Numbered from the stretch's first letter, positions 8,084-15,448 are shown. The stretch: 24,066 nucleotides of DNA from Prevotella sp. (GCA_017430675.1 JAFRMM010000012.1:1-24066), one strand, 5' to 3'. A program made the numbers and translations. The notes: generated from the letters alone by a model not told the origin.

Positions 8084-8200
8084 ATGAATATCACTGATTT
8101 CTACAACGGAGCCCCCGTGCTTACCACCGTCCTCACCCTGGCCTACGTCGCCGTCATGGGGGTGTTCGCCTATATGCTTATCCGAATGTACAGGAAATAA
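8084..8200 (+). CDS. 38-aa single-pass membrane peptide
   Basis: The protein starts MNITDFYNGAPV and ends MLIRMYRK. Residues of about 12-32 form one hydrophobic helix (LTTVLTLAYVAVMGVFAYML) followed by a basic tail, which predicts an N-out/C-in single-pass inner-membrane peptide. The frame is open further upstream to 7952, but that extension would translate through the repeat array and the promoter, so the ATG at 8084, just after the -7 box, is chosen. The stop is 13 nt before the adhesin gene, so it is the first gene of that transcript. I recognise no family. Possible roles are a partner of the membrane-bound regulator across the intergenic region, a chaperone or export helper for the adhesin, or a leader peptide. 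Confidence 0.6.
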   Translation: MNITDFYNGAPVLTTVLTLAYVAVMGVFAYMLIRMYRK

Positions 8201-8213
8201 CCAATAAAGCATT

Positions 8214-11200
8214 ATGAGAAAGATAACAACCAGAATCAAGAACCGAGTCCTTGCCGCCGTGCTGACGATAGCGGCACTGGCAGTGGGGCACGTGACCGCC
8301 TTGGCGCAGAACACGTGGACGGTTACGAACTCCGACAACACCTTTACGATTACGCGCACTGAGAGCTCCCAAGCCGAAACCGTCTTTTACCGAACCGTGA
8401 GCCTTACGGCCTACGCAGGCTTTCACTTCACCGAAAAGAACGGCTCGCTGACTTTCGACGCGGGGCAGACCTCGAAGACCGTCACCGTCAGCGAATCGTC
8501 CTCTAATGTCGATGCATTCAAGTATCAGGTGGGCACCACGCGCACCTACCGTTTCGAGGTGACCGACTGGGAGGGTGCTATCCTCGCCTATCGCGACCGC
8601 TCGATGACAACGGGCAGCAGCGTTGAGTCTACCGCCTTCGGCGTAAAGGACCTGACCATCAATTCAGGCACCATCACCGTGACCGACGGCGGCTACGCAC
8701 AGGCCTACCACAGCGCAACCGTGGCCGACTACTATAGCGCCGCTGCGCCGAAGGAATACCTCGCTGCCGTCGGTGCTGAGTTGCGCATGACCGTATCCTT
8801 CGACGCCCGCGAAAAGGACGACGGCTACCAGTATGTACAGATTTACGCCAACACAATTGCCGACAACACCCATACTGACGCCGGCGCCGAAGACGGCTGG
8901 CCGGGGAATGTCACACACGCCCGCTACGCCGCCGGATTCAGCATCGACGGCAACGGCGCCAGCACTTATTATTCCTATAGTTTCCCGCTCACCTCGCAGG
9001 GCCACGAGTGCGGTAGGATTGCTGACGCCTGGAGCCACGGAAAGGCCGACCTTTGCAATCAGAGGTTCCGCACCGACTGCCGCGCCAGCGACGGACGGGT
9101 TCTCATCCCCACCGACCTCTCGTCGCTCTACGTCCGACTGAACGCCAGCGGCAATAACAGCGACACGTGGTACTGCCAGAACCTCGCTGCCCACATACAG
9201 GCTGTAGAGACCACCGCCCCCGCCAAATACGGCACCGGCCACATGCACGTCAGCGGTGGCCGTCACATTCGCGGCAACACCTTCTACGTCTCACTGCCCT
9301 TCAGCGAGATTGTCACCGTCACCGGCACGCCCACCATCACCACCTCGTGGGGCACCGCCAGTTACATGACGGGCAGCGGCTCCAACGTCCTCACCTTCAG
9401 CGGCACCATCGACGCCGCCGTCGGCACAACCCTCGCCGTTACCGCCCTCAACGGCACCGTCACCGACTTGGCCGGCAACGCCCTCACTTCCCTCCAGTCA
9501 TCATACTCCACCGATGCCGTCGAGTACATACCCTGGCACGGCAGCGGCACCAGCGCCGACCCCTATATCATCAGTTCCAACGCCGACCTCGACCAACTCG
9601 CTGCCCGCGTCAACGCCGACGAGAACTTCAGCGGCAAGTACTTCGTGCTGGCCAACGACATCGCCTACAGCTACACCAAGGCATGGGACGCTGTAAACTC
9701 GGGGGAGAACAACTTCACGCCCATCGGGGGCTACGGACACTCGTTCCAGGGCAACTTCGACGGCGGCGGACACACCGTCAGCGGCATACGCGTTTTCAAA
9801 CTTGAAGTCAACACCAACAATGACAAGAGCATCGGCCTCTTCGGTTTCGTCTCGGGCGGCACGGTACAGAACGTCGTTCTGCGCGACGCCAACATCGAGG
9901 CCGATCAGGATATCGGCGGCATCGTGGGCTACCTTGGGGGCGGCACCGTCAGCGGCTGCCTGCTCGTCAACGTCCGTACGGCGACGCTATTGAATAACTT
10001 CTTTCCCGCTGAAGGAAATTTCGCCACCGTGGTTGGCAACCACTCCGGCGGCACCGTCAGCGGCAACCACTACCGCGACTGCTGCCTTGGCTACCATGTG
10101 CTTAAAACAAATGGTATAGAAATTCTTACGGAGGATATCAACGCCCCCCAGAATGACATCTACGCCCTCACCACCGCCACGGGCGTCAGCGCGAGTTACC
10201 AGAGCGGCGAACGTGTGACCATCGATGCCGCCACCTACTACACCGAGGGCAGCACCTTTACCCTCGGCTATAGCCAGTCCATACCTCAGGGCTACACCTT
10301 CGAGGGCTACACAAAGAACGGTACGCTCTTCGAGGGCAACAGTTTCACCATGCCCGCCGAGGATGTCACCCTTGCGGCCAGCATCGTCGTCAGCCCCTGG
10401 ACGGGCAGCGGCGACACTGAGGACGATCCCTACGTCATCCTCTATCCCTCGCAACTCGACCTGCTGGCGAGCAACGTGAACAGCGGCACCACCTATGAGG
10501 GCAAGTTCTTCAAACTGGACGCCGACATCACCTACAGCACCGAGGGTCTCGGCGCGGGCGAGAGCAACTACACGCCCATCGGCGCATACATCAGCAACAC
10601 CAATAAGTATTTCCGCGGCACCTTCGACGGCGACGGTCACACCGTCAGCGGCATCATTGTCAACGCTACCGGCAGCCACATCGGCCTCTTCGGAGATGTT
10701 GGAAACGGCGGCATTGTACGGAACGTCGTCCTTGCCAGCAGCACTTTTACGGGCAAGAACTATGTCGGTGGCATTGTGGGCAGCAATGAAGGTGGCACCG
10801 TGCAGAACTGCCGTGTGGAGAGTACCGTCGGCATCCATGCCTCAGCTCAACATGCCTACAGCCACGGCGGCATCGTAGGACGCCTGAGAGGTGGCCTGGT
10901 TGCCGGCTGTGTCAGTGCCGCTGCCGTCAGCCATGACGACAAGGACAATTGTCGAAATTATGGAGGTATCATAGGCGATATATCCGTAGAAAGCACCGTC
11001 AAGGACTGTCTCTATACGGGCAGCATCGTCACCGCTCCCAATTACTGTGGCGCCATCATAGGCTTCATTTCAGGCTCTTCCGGCATCCTCACCAACAATT
11101 ACTACACCAACGGTAGCCTCGGTGGCGTAGGCGCTGACGGTACCAGCACCGACCGTGACGGTGCCCGCCACGCCCGCACCGTCACCCTGGGCGTCGGTGT

Positions 11201-13004
11201 GAGCATCACGGGCGACCAGATCACCTACGACGTCAGCGGCATCACCGCCATCGGCACCGTCGCCCTCGAATACGACGGCACACTCTACAGTGGCGAGGGC
11301 CAGACGCTCACCTTCAGTTCAGATGGCGGTGCATCCACAGGCTTCAGTGTGAACGGTGCGCCCATCCTTGGCAACACCTATACCATGATTGCCGGGAACA
11401 TCACCGTCGAAGCCAACTTCACCGGCTGGGCAGGCACGGGCAGTGAGGACGACCCCTACATCATCCTCTATCCCGCACAACTCGACCTGCTGGCTATCCA
11501 GGTGAACAGCGGCAACAGTTACGCCAATACCTTCTTCAAGTTGGGCGCCGACATCACCTACAGCACTGAAGGCCTTAGTGCGGGCGAGAGCAACTATACG
11601 CCCATCGGCGGATACATCGGTGGCAGCTCCAAGCCCTTCCGCGGCACCTTCGACGGTGACGGCCATACCGTCAGTGGCCTCACCGTCACGCGCACGGGCG
11701 ACAGCCGCTCTGACTGGTACATCGGCCTCTTCGGACATGTCGGCAGTGGCGGCACCGTCAAGAATGTCGTCGTCGCAAATAGCACCTTCACCGGCTATCA
11801 TGATATCGGCGGCATCGTGGGCTACAACGATAACAGCGTCATCCGCAACTGCCGCGTCAAGAGCAGCGTCACCATCAACGCCGGATCTACCAGTGCCAGT
11901 TACCACGGTGGCATTGCGGGCGGTTCAGGTGGCCCGGACGCCCAGGTCGTAGGCTGCGTCAGCGCCGCCGTCCTCAGCCATAACGGCCAGAACTCCTGCT
12001 CCTATTATGGCGGCATCGTCGGCTCGATGAGCAACGGCGTCGTCCGCGACTGCCTCTATACCGGCACCACGATCACCGGATTAGGCCACATCGGCGGCAT
12101 CTTGGGCGAGAAAAATGGAGAAAGCGGCACCCTTGTCAACAACTACTACACCGCTAACGGTCTTGGCGGGGTGGGCCGGTACGGCTACAATACCGGATTA
12201 GACCGCGACGGCGCGATGTGGGCGGGTGTCGTGCTGAGCGAGACACAAACCTCCATGCCCACGCTGAGCGAAAACGACATGGTGGTGTTCCGCCGTGAGT
12301 TCAAGGAGAACGTGAGCAGCACCGTCTGTCTGCCGTTCGCCATCGACGCCACGCAAGCCGCTGCCGCAGGCAAGTTCTATACCTTCGTGGGAGTGGATAA
12401 GTCGGGTACCGACTGGGAAGTCATCATGCAGGAGGCAGACCCGAGTAATAAGGTTGACGGTGCGCTGGATGCCAACACGCCGTATCTCTTCAAGCCCGCC
12501 GCCACCGGCCCCGTGCTGTTCCACGGCACGGCGGCAGCAACGGCAGTGCCCGTTGACCAGACGCCCGACGCCACTCAGTATCCTAAATCCGCCGGTTGGA
12601 CCTTCAAGGGTACGTATGAGCGTATCGACTGGCCCACCGACCCGGGTGTCATCTACGGTTTTGCCGCCACCAACGCCACGACAGTCAGTCCTGGTACCTT
12701 CTTCCGTTCGAAAGGCGGCAACAACAGTTATATACTGCCCTTCCGCGCCTATCTCGACGGCAGCGCTGGCGGGGCCTTGGCCCGTGGCGCCAGTGGGAAC
12801 GCAGCAGAGCCATTGCCCGATAAGATGACCGTGCGCCTGATAAGTGCCAACGGCACGCCGACGGCCATCGGCACCCTCGACACCCGCACGGGTGAGGTTT
12901 CGTTCGGCGATGAGTGGTACTCACTCGACGGACGCCGACTGAGCGGCAAGCCCACGAAGTCAGGCCTCTATATCAATAATGGACGTAAGGTAATCATCAA
13001 ATGA
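8214..13004 (+). CDS. Large secreted GLUG-repeat adhesin-like protein
   Basis: 1596 aa. Signal peptide at 1-31 (cut after ALA). The N-terminal region (about 32-95, SLTAYAGFHFTEKNGSLTF) resembles beta-sandwich or Calx-beta-like modules of Bacteroidales surface proteins. Three homologous modules follow, starting near residues 441, 729 and 1072. Each opens with W(H/T/A)GSG..DPY(I/V)I, continues through FDGDGHTVSG, and carries GLUG motifs such as IGGIVGY and YGGIVGS followed by xxxNC or xxDC. Linkers resemble bacterial repeat (Flg_new/InlB-B-like) domains (GYTFEGYTKNGTLF). From about residue 1356 comes a conserved C-terminal domain, ending in EWYSLDGRRLSGKP and LYINNGRKVIIK, a sorting-like tail typical of Prevotella surface proteins. 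The role is probably adhesion or surface architecture. The gene looks richer in G+C than its neighbours and uses mostly GGC, ACC, GTC and GCC codons. Confidence 0.9.
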   Translation: MRKITTRIKNRVLAAVLTIAALAVGHVTALAQNTWTVTNSDNTFTITRTESSQAETVFYRTVSLTAYAGFHFTEKNGSLTFDAGQTSKTVTVSESSSNVDAFKYQVGTTRTYRFEVTDWEGAILAYRDRSMTTGSSVESTAFGVKDLTINSGTITVTDGGYAQAYHSATVADYYSAAAPKEYLAAVGAELRMTVSFDAREKDDGYQYVQIYANTIADNTHTDAGAEDGWPGNVTHARYAAGFSIDGNGASTYYSYSFPLTSQGHECGRIADAWSHGKADLCNQRFRTDCRASDGRVLIPTDLSSLYVRLNASGNNSDTWYCQNLAAHIQAVETTAPAKYGTGHMHVSGGRHIRGNTFYVSLPFSEIVTVTGTPTITTSWGTASYMTGSGSNVLTFSGTIDAAVGTTLAVTALNGTVTDLAGNALTSLQSSYSTDAVEYIPWHGSGTSADPYIISSNADLDQLAARVNADENFSGKYFVLANDIAYSYTKAWDAVNSGENNFTPIGGYGHSFQGNFDGGGHTVSGIRVFKLEVNTNNDKSIGLFGFVSGGTVQNVVLRDANIEADQDIGGIVGYLGGGTVSGCLLVNVRTATLLNNFFPAEGNFATVVGNHSGGTVSGNHYRDCCLGYHVLKTNGIEILTEDINAPQNDIYALTTATGVSASYQSGERVTIDAATYYTEGSTFTLGYSQSIPQGYTFEGYTKNGTLFEGNSFTMPAEDVTLAASIVVSPWTGSGDTEDDPYVILYPSQLDLLASNVNSGTTYEGKFFKLDADITYSTEGLGAGESNYTPIGAYISNTNKYFRGTFDGDGHTVSGIIVNATGSHIGLFGDVGNGGIVRNVVLASSTFTGKNYVGGIVGSNEGGTVQNCRVESTVGIHASAQHAYSHGGIVGRLRGGLVAGCVSAAAVSHDDKDNCRNYGGIIGDISVESTVKDCLYTGSIVTAPNYCGAIIGFISGSSGILTNNYYTNGSLGGVGADGTSTDRDGARHARTVTLGVGVSITGDQITYDVSGITAIGTVALEYDGTLYSGEGQTLTFSSDGGASTGFSVNGAPILGNTYTMIAGNITVEANFTGWAGTGSEDDPYIILYPAQLDLLAIQVNSGNSYANTFFKLGADITYSTEGLSAGESNYTPIGGYIGGSSKPFRGTFDGDGHTVSGLTVTRTGDSRSDWYIGLFGHVGSGGTVKNVVVANSTFTGYHDIGGIVGYNDNSVIRNCRVKSSVTINAGSTSASYHGGIAGGSGGPDAQVVGCVSAAVLSHNGQNSCSYYGGIVGSMSNGVVRDCLYTGTTITGLGHIGGILGEKNGESGTLVNNYYTANGLGGVGRYGYNTGLDRDGAMWAGVVLSETQTSMPTLSENDMVVFRREFKENVSSTVCLPFAIDATQAAAAGKFYTFVGVDKSGTDWEVIMQEADPSNKVDGALDANTPYLFKPAATGPVLFHGTAAATAVPVDQTPDATQYPKSAGWTFKGTYERIDWPTDPGVIYGFAATNATTVSPGTFFRSKGGNNSYILPFRAYLDGSAGGALARGASGNAAEPLPDKMTVRLISANGTPTAIGTLDTRTGEVSFGDEWYSLDGRRLSGKPTKSGLYINNGRKVIIK
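9534..12210 (+). repeat. Three tandem GLUG modules within the adhesin gene
   Basis: The modules begin at 9534, 10398 and 11427. Modules 2 and 3 are alike even as DNA: both carry GACATCACCTACAGCAC, then GCGGGCGAGAGCAACTA, then CCTTCGACGG followed by a CACACCGTCAGCGGC-like stretch (10549-10660 and 11570-11675). Module 1 keeps the protein pattern with more DNA divergence. This suggests the modules arose by duplication and that modules 2 and 3 are the most recent pair or are kept alike by recombination. Confidence 0.75.
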
Positions 13005-13013
13005 CAAAGCGAT

Positions 13014-13160
13014 ATGGAAAAGAAGAAATATGTAAAGCCCTCGATGGAGGTGTATGAACTGAAAGTCAGGACACAACTTTTAGTTGGCAGCGCCAATGAT
13101 CCGTTCGGCTACCTCCCCACCATCCCTGGCCAACCCGACGACGGGAAGCATCTGACGTAA
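13014..13160 (+). CDS. 48-aa peptide of the YxxPxxxxxxxxxxxLLxxS type
   Basis: It starts MEKKKYVKPSMEVYELK, continues VRTQLLVGSANDPFGY, and ends PTIPGQPDDGKHLT. It begins 9 nt after the adhesin stop codon, so it is almost surely co-transcribed. The layout is a Lys-rich start, YVKPSMEVYEL, a hydrophobic LLVGS, then a Gly/Pro/Asp-rich tail. It matches a pattern of very short Bacteroidales ORFs that I recognise by form but cannot assign to a function. A leader/core division at LLVGS would be RiPP-like; this is inference. No membrane segment and no signal peptide are seen. Confidence 0.68.
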   Translation: MEKKKYVKPSMEVYELKVRTQLLVGSANDPFGYLPTIPGQPDDGKHLT

Positions 13161-13168
13161 AAGAAATT

Positions 13169-13201
13169 ATCGGTGGAATATTTGGAAGTTTACCGATTTT
13201 T
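13169..13201 (+). terminator. Weak candidate terminator after the adhesin operon
   Basis: ATCGGT (13169-13174) pairs with ACCGAT (13192-13197) across a 17-nt loop, followed by a short T-run. It overlaps the -33 box of the next promoter. The short stem and long loop make it doubtful. Confidence 0.3.
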
Positions 13202-13212
13202 ATGTATCTTTG
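13181..13212 (+). promoter_or_regulatory. Bacteroidota-type promoter for the ATPase gene
   Basis: TTTG (13181-13184), exactly 20 nt, then TATCTTTG (13205-13212), 45 nt upstream of the ATPase start codon. This is a full match to the consensus. Confidence 0.82.
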
Positions 13213-13257
13213 TCCCCGAAATATAAATGGCAATTAATATAAATAGACATTTACATT

Positions 13258-14571
13258 ATGAGGTTCTACGACAGGGATAGTGAAATCAGTATTCTGAAAG
13301 AGAATGAATTGCAGTCGAAAAGAAATGCGGTGTTTACCGTACTGATGGGACGAAAACGTGTGGGCAAGACCACGTTAATCACGACGGCACTGAAAGATTA
13401 CGACTACGCCTACCTCTTTGTCTCGAAAGACAGCGAGGCCGTGTTATGCCAGAAATTCCAGCAGACGCTGGAAGAGCAGTTGGGCATCCGTGTGTATGGT
13501 ACCATCAGCCACTTCCGTGACCTGTTTGAGATCATTATGAAGGAATCGCTGAACCGTCATTTTACCATCATTTTCGACGAGTTCCAGACACTGTATAAGG
13601 TGAATCCCGCCATCTTCAGCGAGATACAGGACCTGTGGGACCGCTACCACCGCGAATCGCACCTTTACCTGATTACATCAGGCAGCATACAGTCGCTGAT
13701 GAAGCGCATCTTCGAGAACGAGCATGAACCGCTCTATGGTCGCCCCACCTCGAAACTGACACTGAAACCCTTCGCCATCAGTGTCATCAAGCAGATTTTC
13801 CGCGACCACTGTCCCGATTACAAGAACGAGGACCTGCTGTGTCTTTATATGATCACTGGTGGTGTGGCCAAATACGTGGAGTTGCTGATGGATGCTGGAT
13901 GCTACACGAAGGAGAAAATGCTGAACTACATATGCCGTCAGGATTCCTATTTCCTGTCCGAAGGTCGCGATATCATGAACCAAGAGTTCAGCAACGAAAG
14001 CGCTACCTATTTTTCCATCCTCCAGTTAATGGCTGGCGGATTGACCACGCGCTCGGACATCGACGGTGCCATGCAGAAAGACATGGGTGTCTATCTGCAG
14101 AATCTGGAGAAGAATTTCCTGATGGTGAACCGTCTGAAACCGCTGCTCGCAAAGCCCAGTAGCAAGGTTACTTCATACGAGATATCAGACCAGTTCCTGC
14201 GTTTCTGGTTCCGCTTCGTGTGGCCTTATCAGTCGCTTGTCGAGCGAGGCCAACTGTCGTTGCTGCGTCAGAACATGGGGCAGCACTACGAGCAGTTCAC
14301 GGGCAGAACGCTGGAGCAGTATTTCCAGGCACAGACGATGGAGACGGGACAATATACACTGGTGGGTAACTGGTGGAACCGTAAGGGTGAGAACGAAATT
14401 GACATGATAGCCCTCAATGAATTCAATCACACTGGTGTAGTGGCAGAAATCAAACGTAATCCTCGCAAGATCAGCCTTGCCGCTCTGCAGGAGAAAGTCA
14501 ATATGCTGCCACAAAAGACCTTTGGCGAATACACCCTTTCGCTCCAAAGTCTCTCGATAGAGGATATGTAG
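13258..14571 (+). CDS. AAA (archaeal-type/DUF234) ATPase with nuclease-like C-terminus
   Basis: 437 aa. N-terminal P-loop ATPase: Walker A GRKRVGKT (31-38), Walker B FTIIFDEF (102-109), and a sensor-like LITSGS (138-143). The middle is a winged-helix-like segment (about 230-320). The C-terminus (about 345-430) resembles DUF234 with PD-(D/E)xK features: GENEID (377-382), then VVAEIK (394-399), giving Glu380/Asp382 and Glu397-x-Lys399. Such ATPases are common and often multi-copy in Prevotella and other anaerobes. Their role is poorly known; nucleic-acid handling, defence or mobile-element links have been suggested. It has its own promoter and no close operon partner. Length and motifs suggest an intact protein. 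Confidence 0.85.
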   Translation: MRFYDRDSEISILKENELQSKRNAVFTVLMGRKRVGKTTLITTALKDYDYAYLFVSKDSEAVLCQKFQQTLEEQLGIRVYGTISHFRDLFEIIMKESLNRHFTIIFDEFQTLYKVNPAIFSEIQDLWDRYHRESHLYLITSGSIQSLMKRIFENEHEPLYGRPTSKLTLKPFAISVIKQIFRDHCPDYKNEDLLCLYMITGGVAKYVELLMDAGCYTKEKMLNYICRQDSYFLSEGRDIMNQEFSNESATYFSILQLMAGGLTTRSDIDGAMQKDMGVYLQNLEKNFLMVNRLKPLLAKPSSKVTSYEISDQFLRFWFRFVWPYQSLVERGQLSLLRQNMGQHYEQFTGRTLEQYFQAQTMETGQYTLVGNWWNRKGENEIDMIALNEFNHTGVVAEIKRNPRKISLAALQEKVNMLPQKTFGEYTLSLQSLSIEDM

Positions 14572-14584
14572 GGAGATAACAAGA

Positions 14585-14651
14585 AACACAGCGGGGTCAG
14601 ACCCCGCTGTGTTATGACCTGACCCCGCTGTGTTATGATCCCGCTTTGTTA
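14585..14651. repeat. 29-bp perfect palindrome plus 21-bp-spaced direct repeats
   Basis: AACACAGCGGGGTC, one A, then its exact reverse complement makes a 29-bp palindrome (14585-14613). The right arm extends into GACCCCGCTGTGTTATGA (14600-14617), repeated perfectly 21 bp on (14621-14638), with a degenerate third copy (TCCCGCTTTGTTA, 14639-14651). The first hairpin could end ATPase transcription, but no T-run follows it, and the extra direct copies are not explained by a terminator. Confidence 0.75.
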
Positions 14652-14660
14652 ATTCATTTT

Positions 14661-14711
14661 CCTTTCAGCCAGGAGTTAATAGGCTGGTTGTCAGTCAGTT
14701 AGACTGAAAGG
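14661..14711. repeat. Hairpin unit 1 (51 bp)
   Basis: Begins CCTTTCAGCC and ends GACTGAAAGG, with 8-bp terminal arms (CCTTTCAG/CTGAAAGG). It has the same total length and the same left arm as unit 2 at 14942, but an unrelated interior. Confidence 0.65.
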
Positions 14712-14941
14712 TGTTTTGGGGGGGGTGTTTGTCTGAGGTTCGTCTGAGGTATTTGCATATCGGAAAGTTTGTGCCGCATGCTTTTGGGTGGTTGTCCCGA
14801 GGCCTGAGACAATCAAATGGAGCCACTATAGCAGGATTTAGTGGCACGATACGGATGAATTCTCTAGAGAATTGGAGCAAAACCCAGTACTATAGACTCC
14901 CAGGGTAGTCTCTTCTGATCACCGGAATCCACCAAAATTTC

Positions 14942-14992
14942 CCTTTCAGCCGAACAACCTGTGTATCAATGCATTATGCTCTGGCTGAAAGG
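14942..14992. repeat. Hairpin unit 2 (51 bp)
   Basis: CCTTTCAGCC (14942-14951) pairs perfectly with GGCTGAAAGG (14983-14992) across 31 nt. It is identical in length and left arm to unit 1. The outermost arms of the two units could also act as ends of one 332-bp element (14661-14992). Confidence 0.68.
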
Positions 14993-15078
14993 TAAATGTT
15001 TTTGCGTTTTAATAATAAAAGTACCTTTTTCTTTCTTATTTCCGGATATTGGTCCTTGGTGATTTTTTATGAAATTCC

Positions 15079-15109
15079 TTGGAGAGTTGAGAATAATATT
15101 GTAAATTTG
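15079..15109 (+). promoter_or_regulatory. Bacteroidota-type promoter for the PqqD-like gene
   Basis: TTG (15079-15081), 20 nt, then TAAATTTG (15102-15109). It lies 59 nt upstream of the PqqD-like start codon, so this gene is probably transcribed on its own. Confidence 0.68.
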
Positions 15110-15168
15110 CATCTCAAAAATGGAATATAATTTGTTTTAGATAAAGCATTAACACTATATAAGCAATT

Positions 15169-15438
15169 ATGAGAATAAAAAAGGATTTTGTACTGCGCGA
15201 GGTGTGCGGTGAGAATGTGATTATAGGTGAAGGACTCGGTGCCATCGACTTCGGAAAGTTGCTGGCTCTGAACGGGACGGCAGCATGGCTATGGAAACAG
15301 GCACAGGAGATGGGCGACTTCACTATCGAGTCATTGGCAGACAGGCTTTGTGAGGAATACGAGGTCTCAGCAGAGGAAGCCCGTCAAGACGTGGCCGAGA
15401 TCATTGGCGAATGGCAGAAAGTGAACGTCATGGAATAA
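15169..15438 (+). CDS. Stand-alone PqqD-family protein (RiPP recognition element)
   Basis: 89 aa, the usual size for a single PqqD domain. Visible family features: an N-terminal strand region (FVLREVCGENVIIGEG), the conserved LNGTAAWLWKQ (34-44), then helices FTIESLADRLCEEY and SAEEARQDVAEIIGEW. PqqD-type domains bind leader peptides of ribosomally made, modified peptides and present them to the modifying enzyme. Stand-alone copies are frequent in Bacteroidales, often without an obvious partner. No radical SAM, cyclodehydratase or lasso-type enzyme lies in this window; the nearest precursor-like ORF is the 48-aa gene at 13014. It has its own promoter and a hairpin after the stop. Its actual client is unknown. 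Confidence 0.82.
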   Translation: MRIKKDFVLREVCGENVIIGEGLGAIDFGKLLALNGTAAWLWKQAQEMGDFTIESLADRLCEEYEVSAEEARQDVAEIIGEWQKVNVME

Positions 15439-15448
15439 TGAGCAAGAA

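Larger units (their letters stand above)
14652..15078. other. Non-coding stretch with several hairpins
   Basis: No convincing gene lies here; the short open frames on both strands have no recognisable product. The stretch holds two 51-bp hairpin units (listed separately), a G8 run (14718-14725), GTCTGAGGT twice 11 bp apart (14731, 14742), GCCACTA/TAGTGGC (14822-14845), a 16-bp palindrome AATTCTCTAGAGAATT (14858-14873), and AGACT/AGTCT (about 14894-14913). The density of inverted repeats suggests a structured RNA or a degenerate small mobile element. Confidence 0.5.

Noticed and set aside
7952..8200. 82-aa version of the membrane peptide
   Set aside because: It would translate through the repeats and the -7 box, upstream of the likely transcription start. 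The 38-aa form from 8084 is preferred.
9987..10838. 283-aa open frame on the minus strand inside the adhesin gene
   Set aside because: It is a shadow of the GC-rich, repeated adhesin coding sequence, low in complexity (Ala, Val, Gly, Asp) and without any recognisable domain. The same holds for the minus frames at 8664-9266 and 11319-11906.
14695..14908. Open frames of 61 and 65 aa on both strands in the non-coding stretch
   Set aside because: No recognisable domain, no ribosome-binding context, and they overlap hairpin units and the G8 run. They are kept only as part of the non-coding description.
14661..14992. A complete insertion sequence
   Set aside because: No transposase is encoded and no target-site duplication is evident; only a MITE-like or structured element can be suggested.
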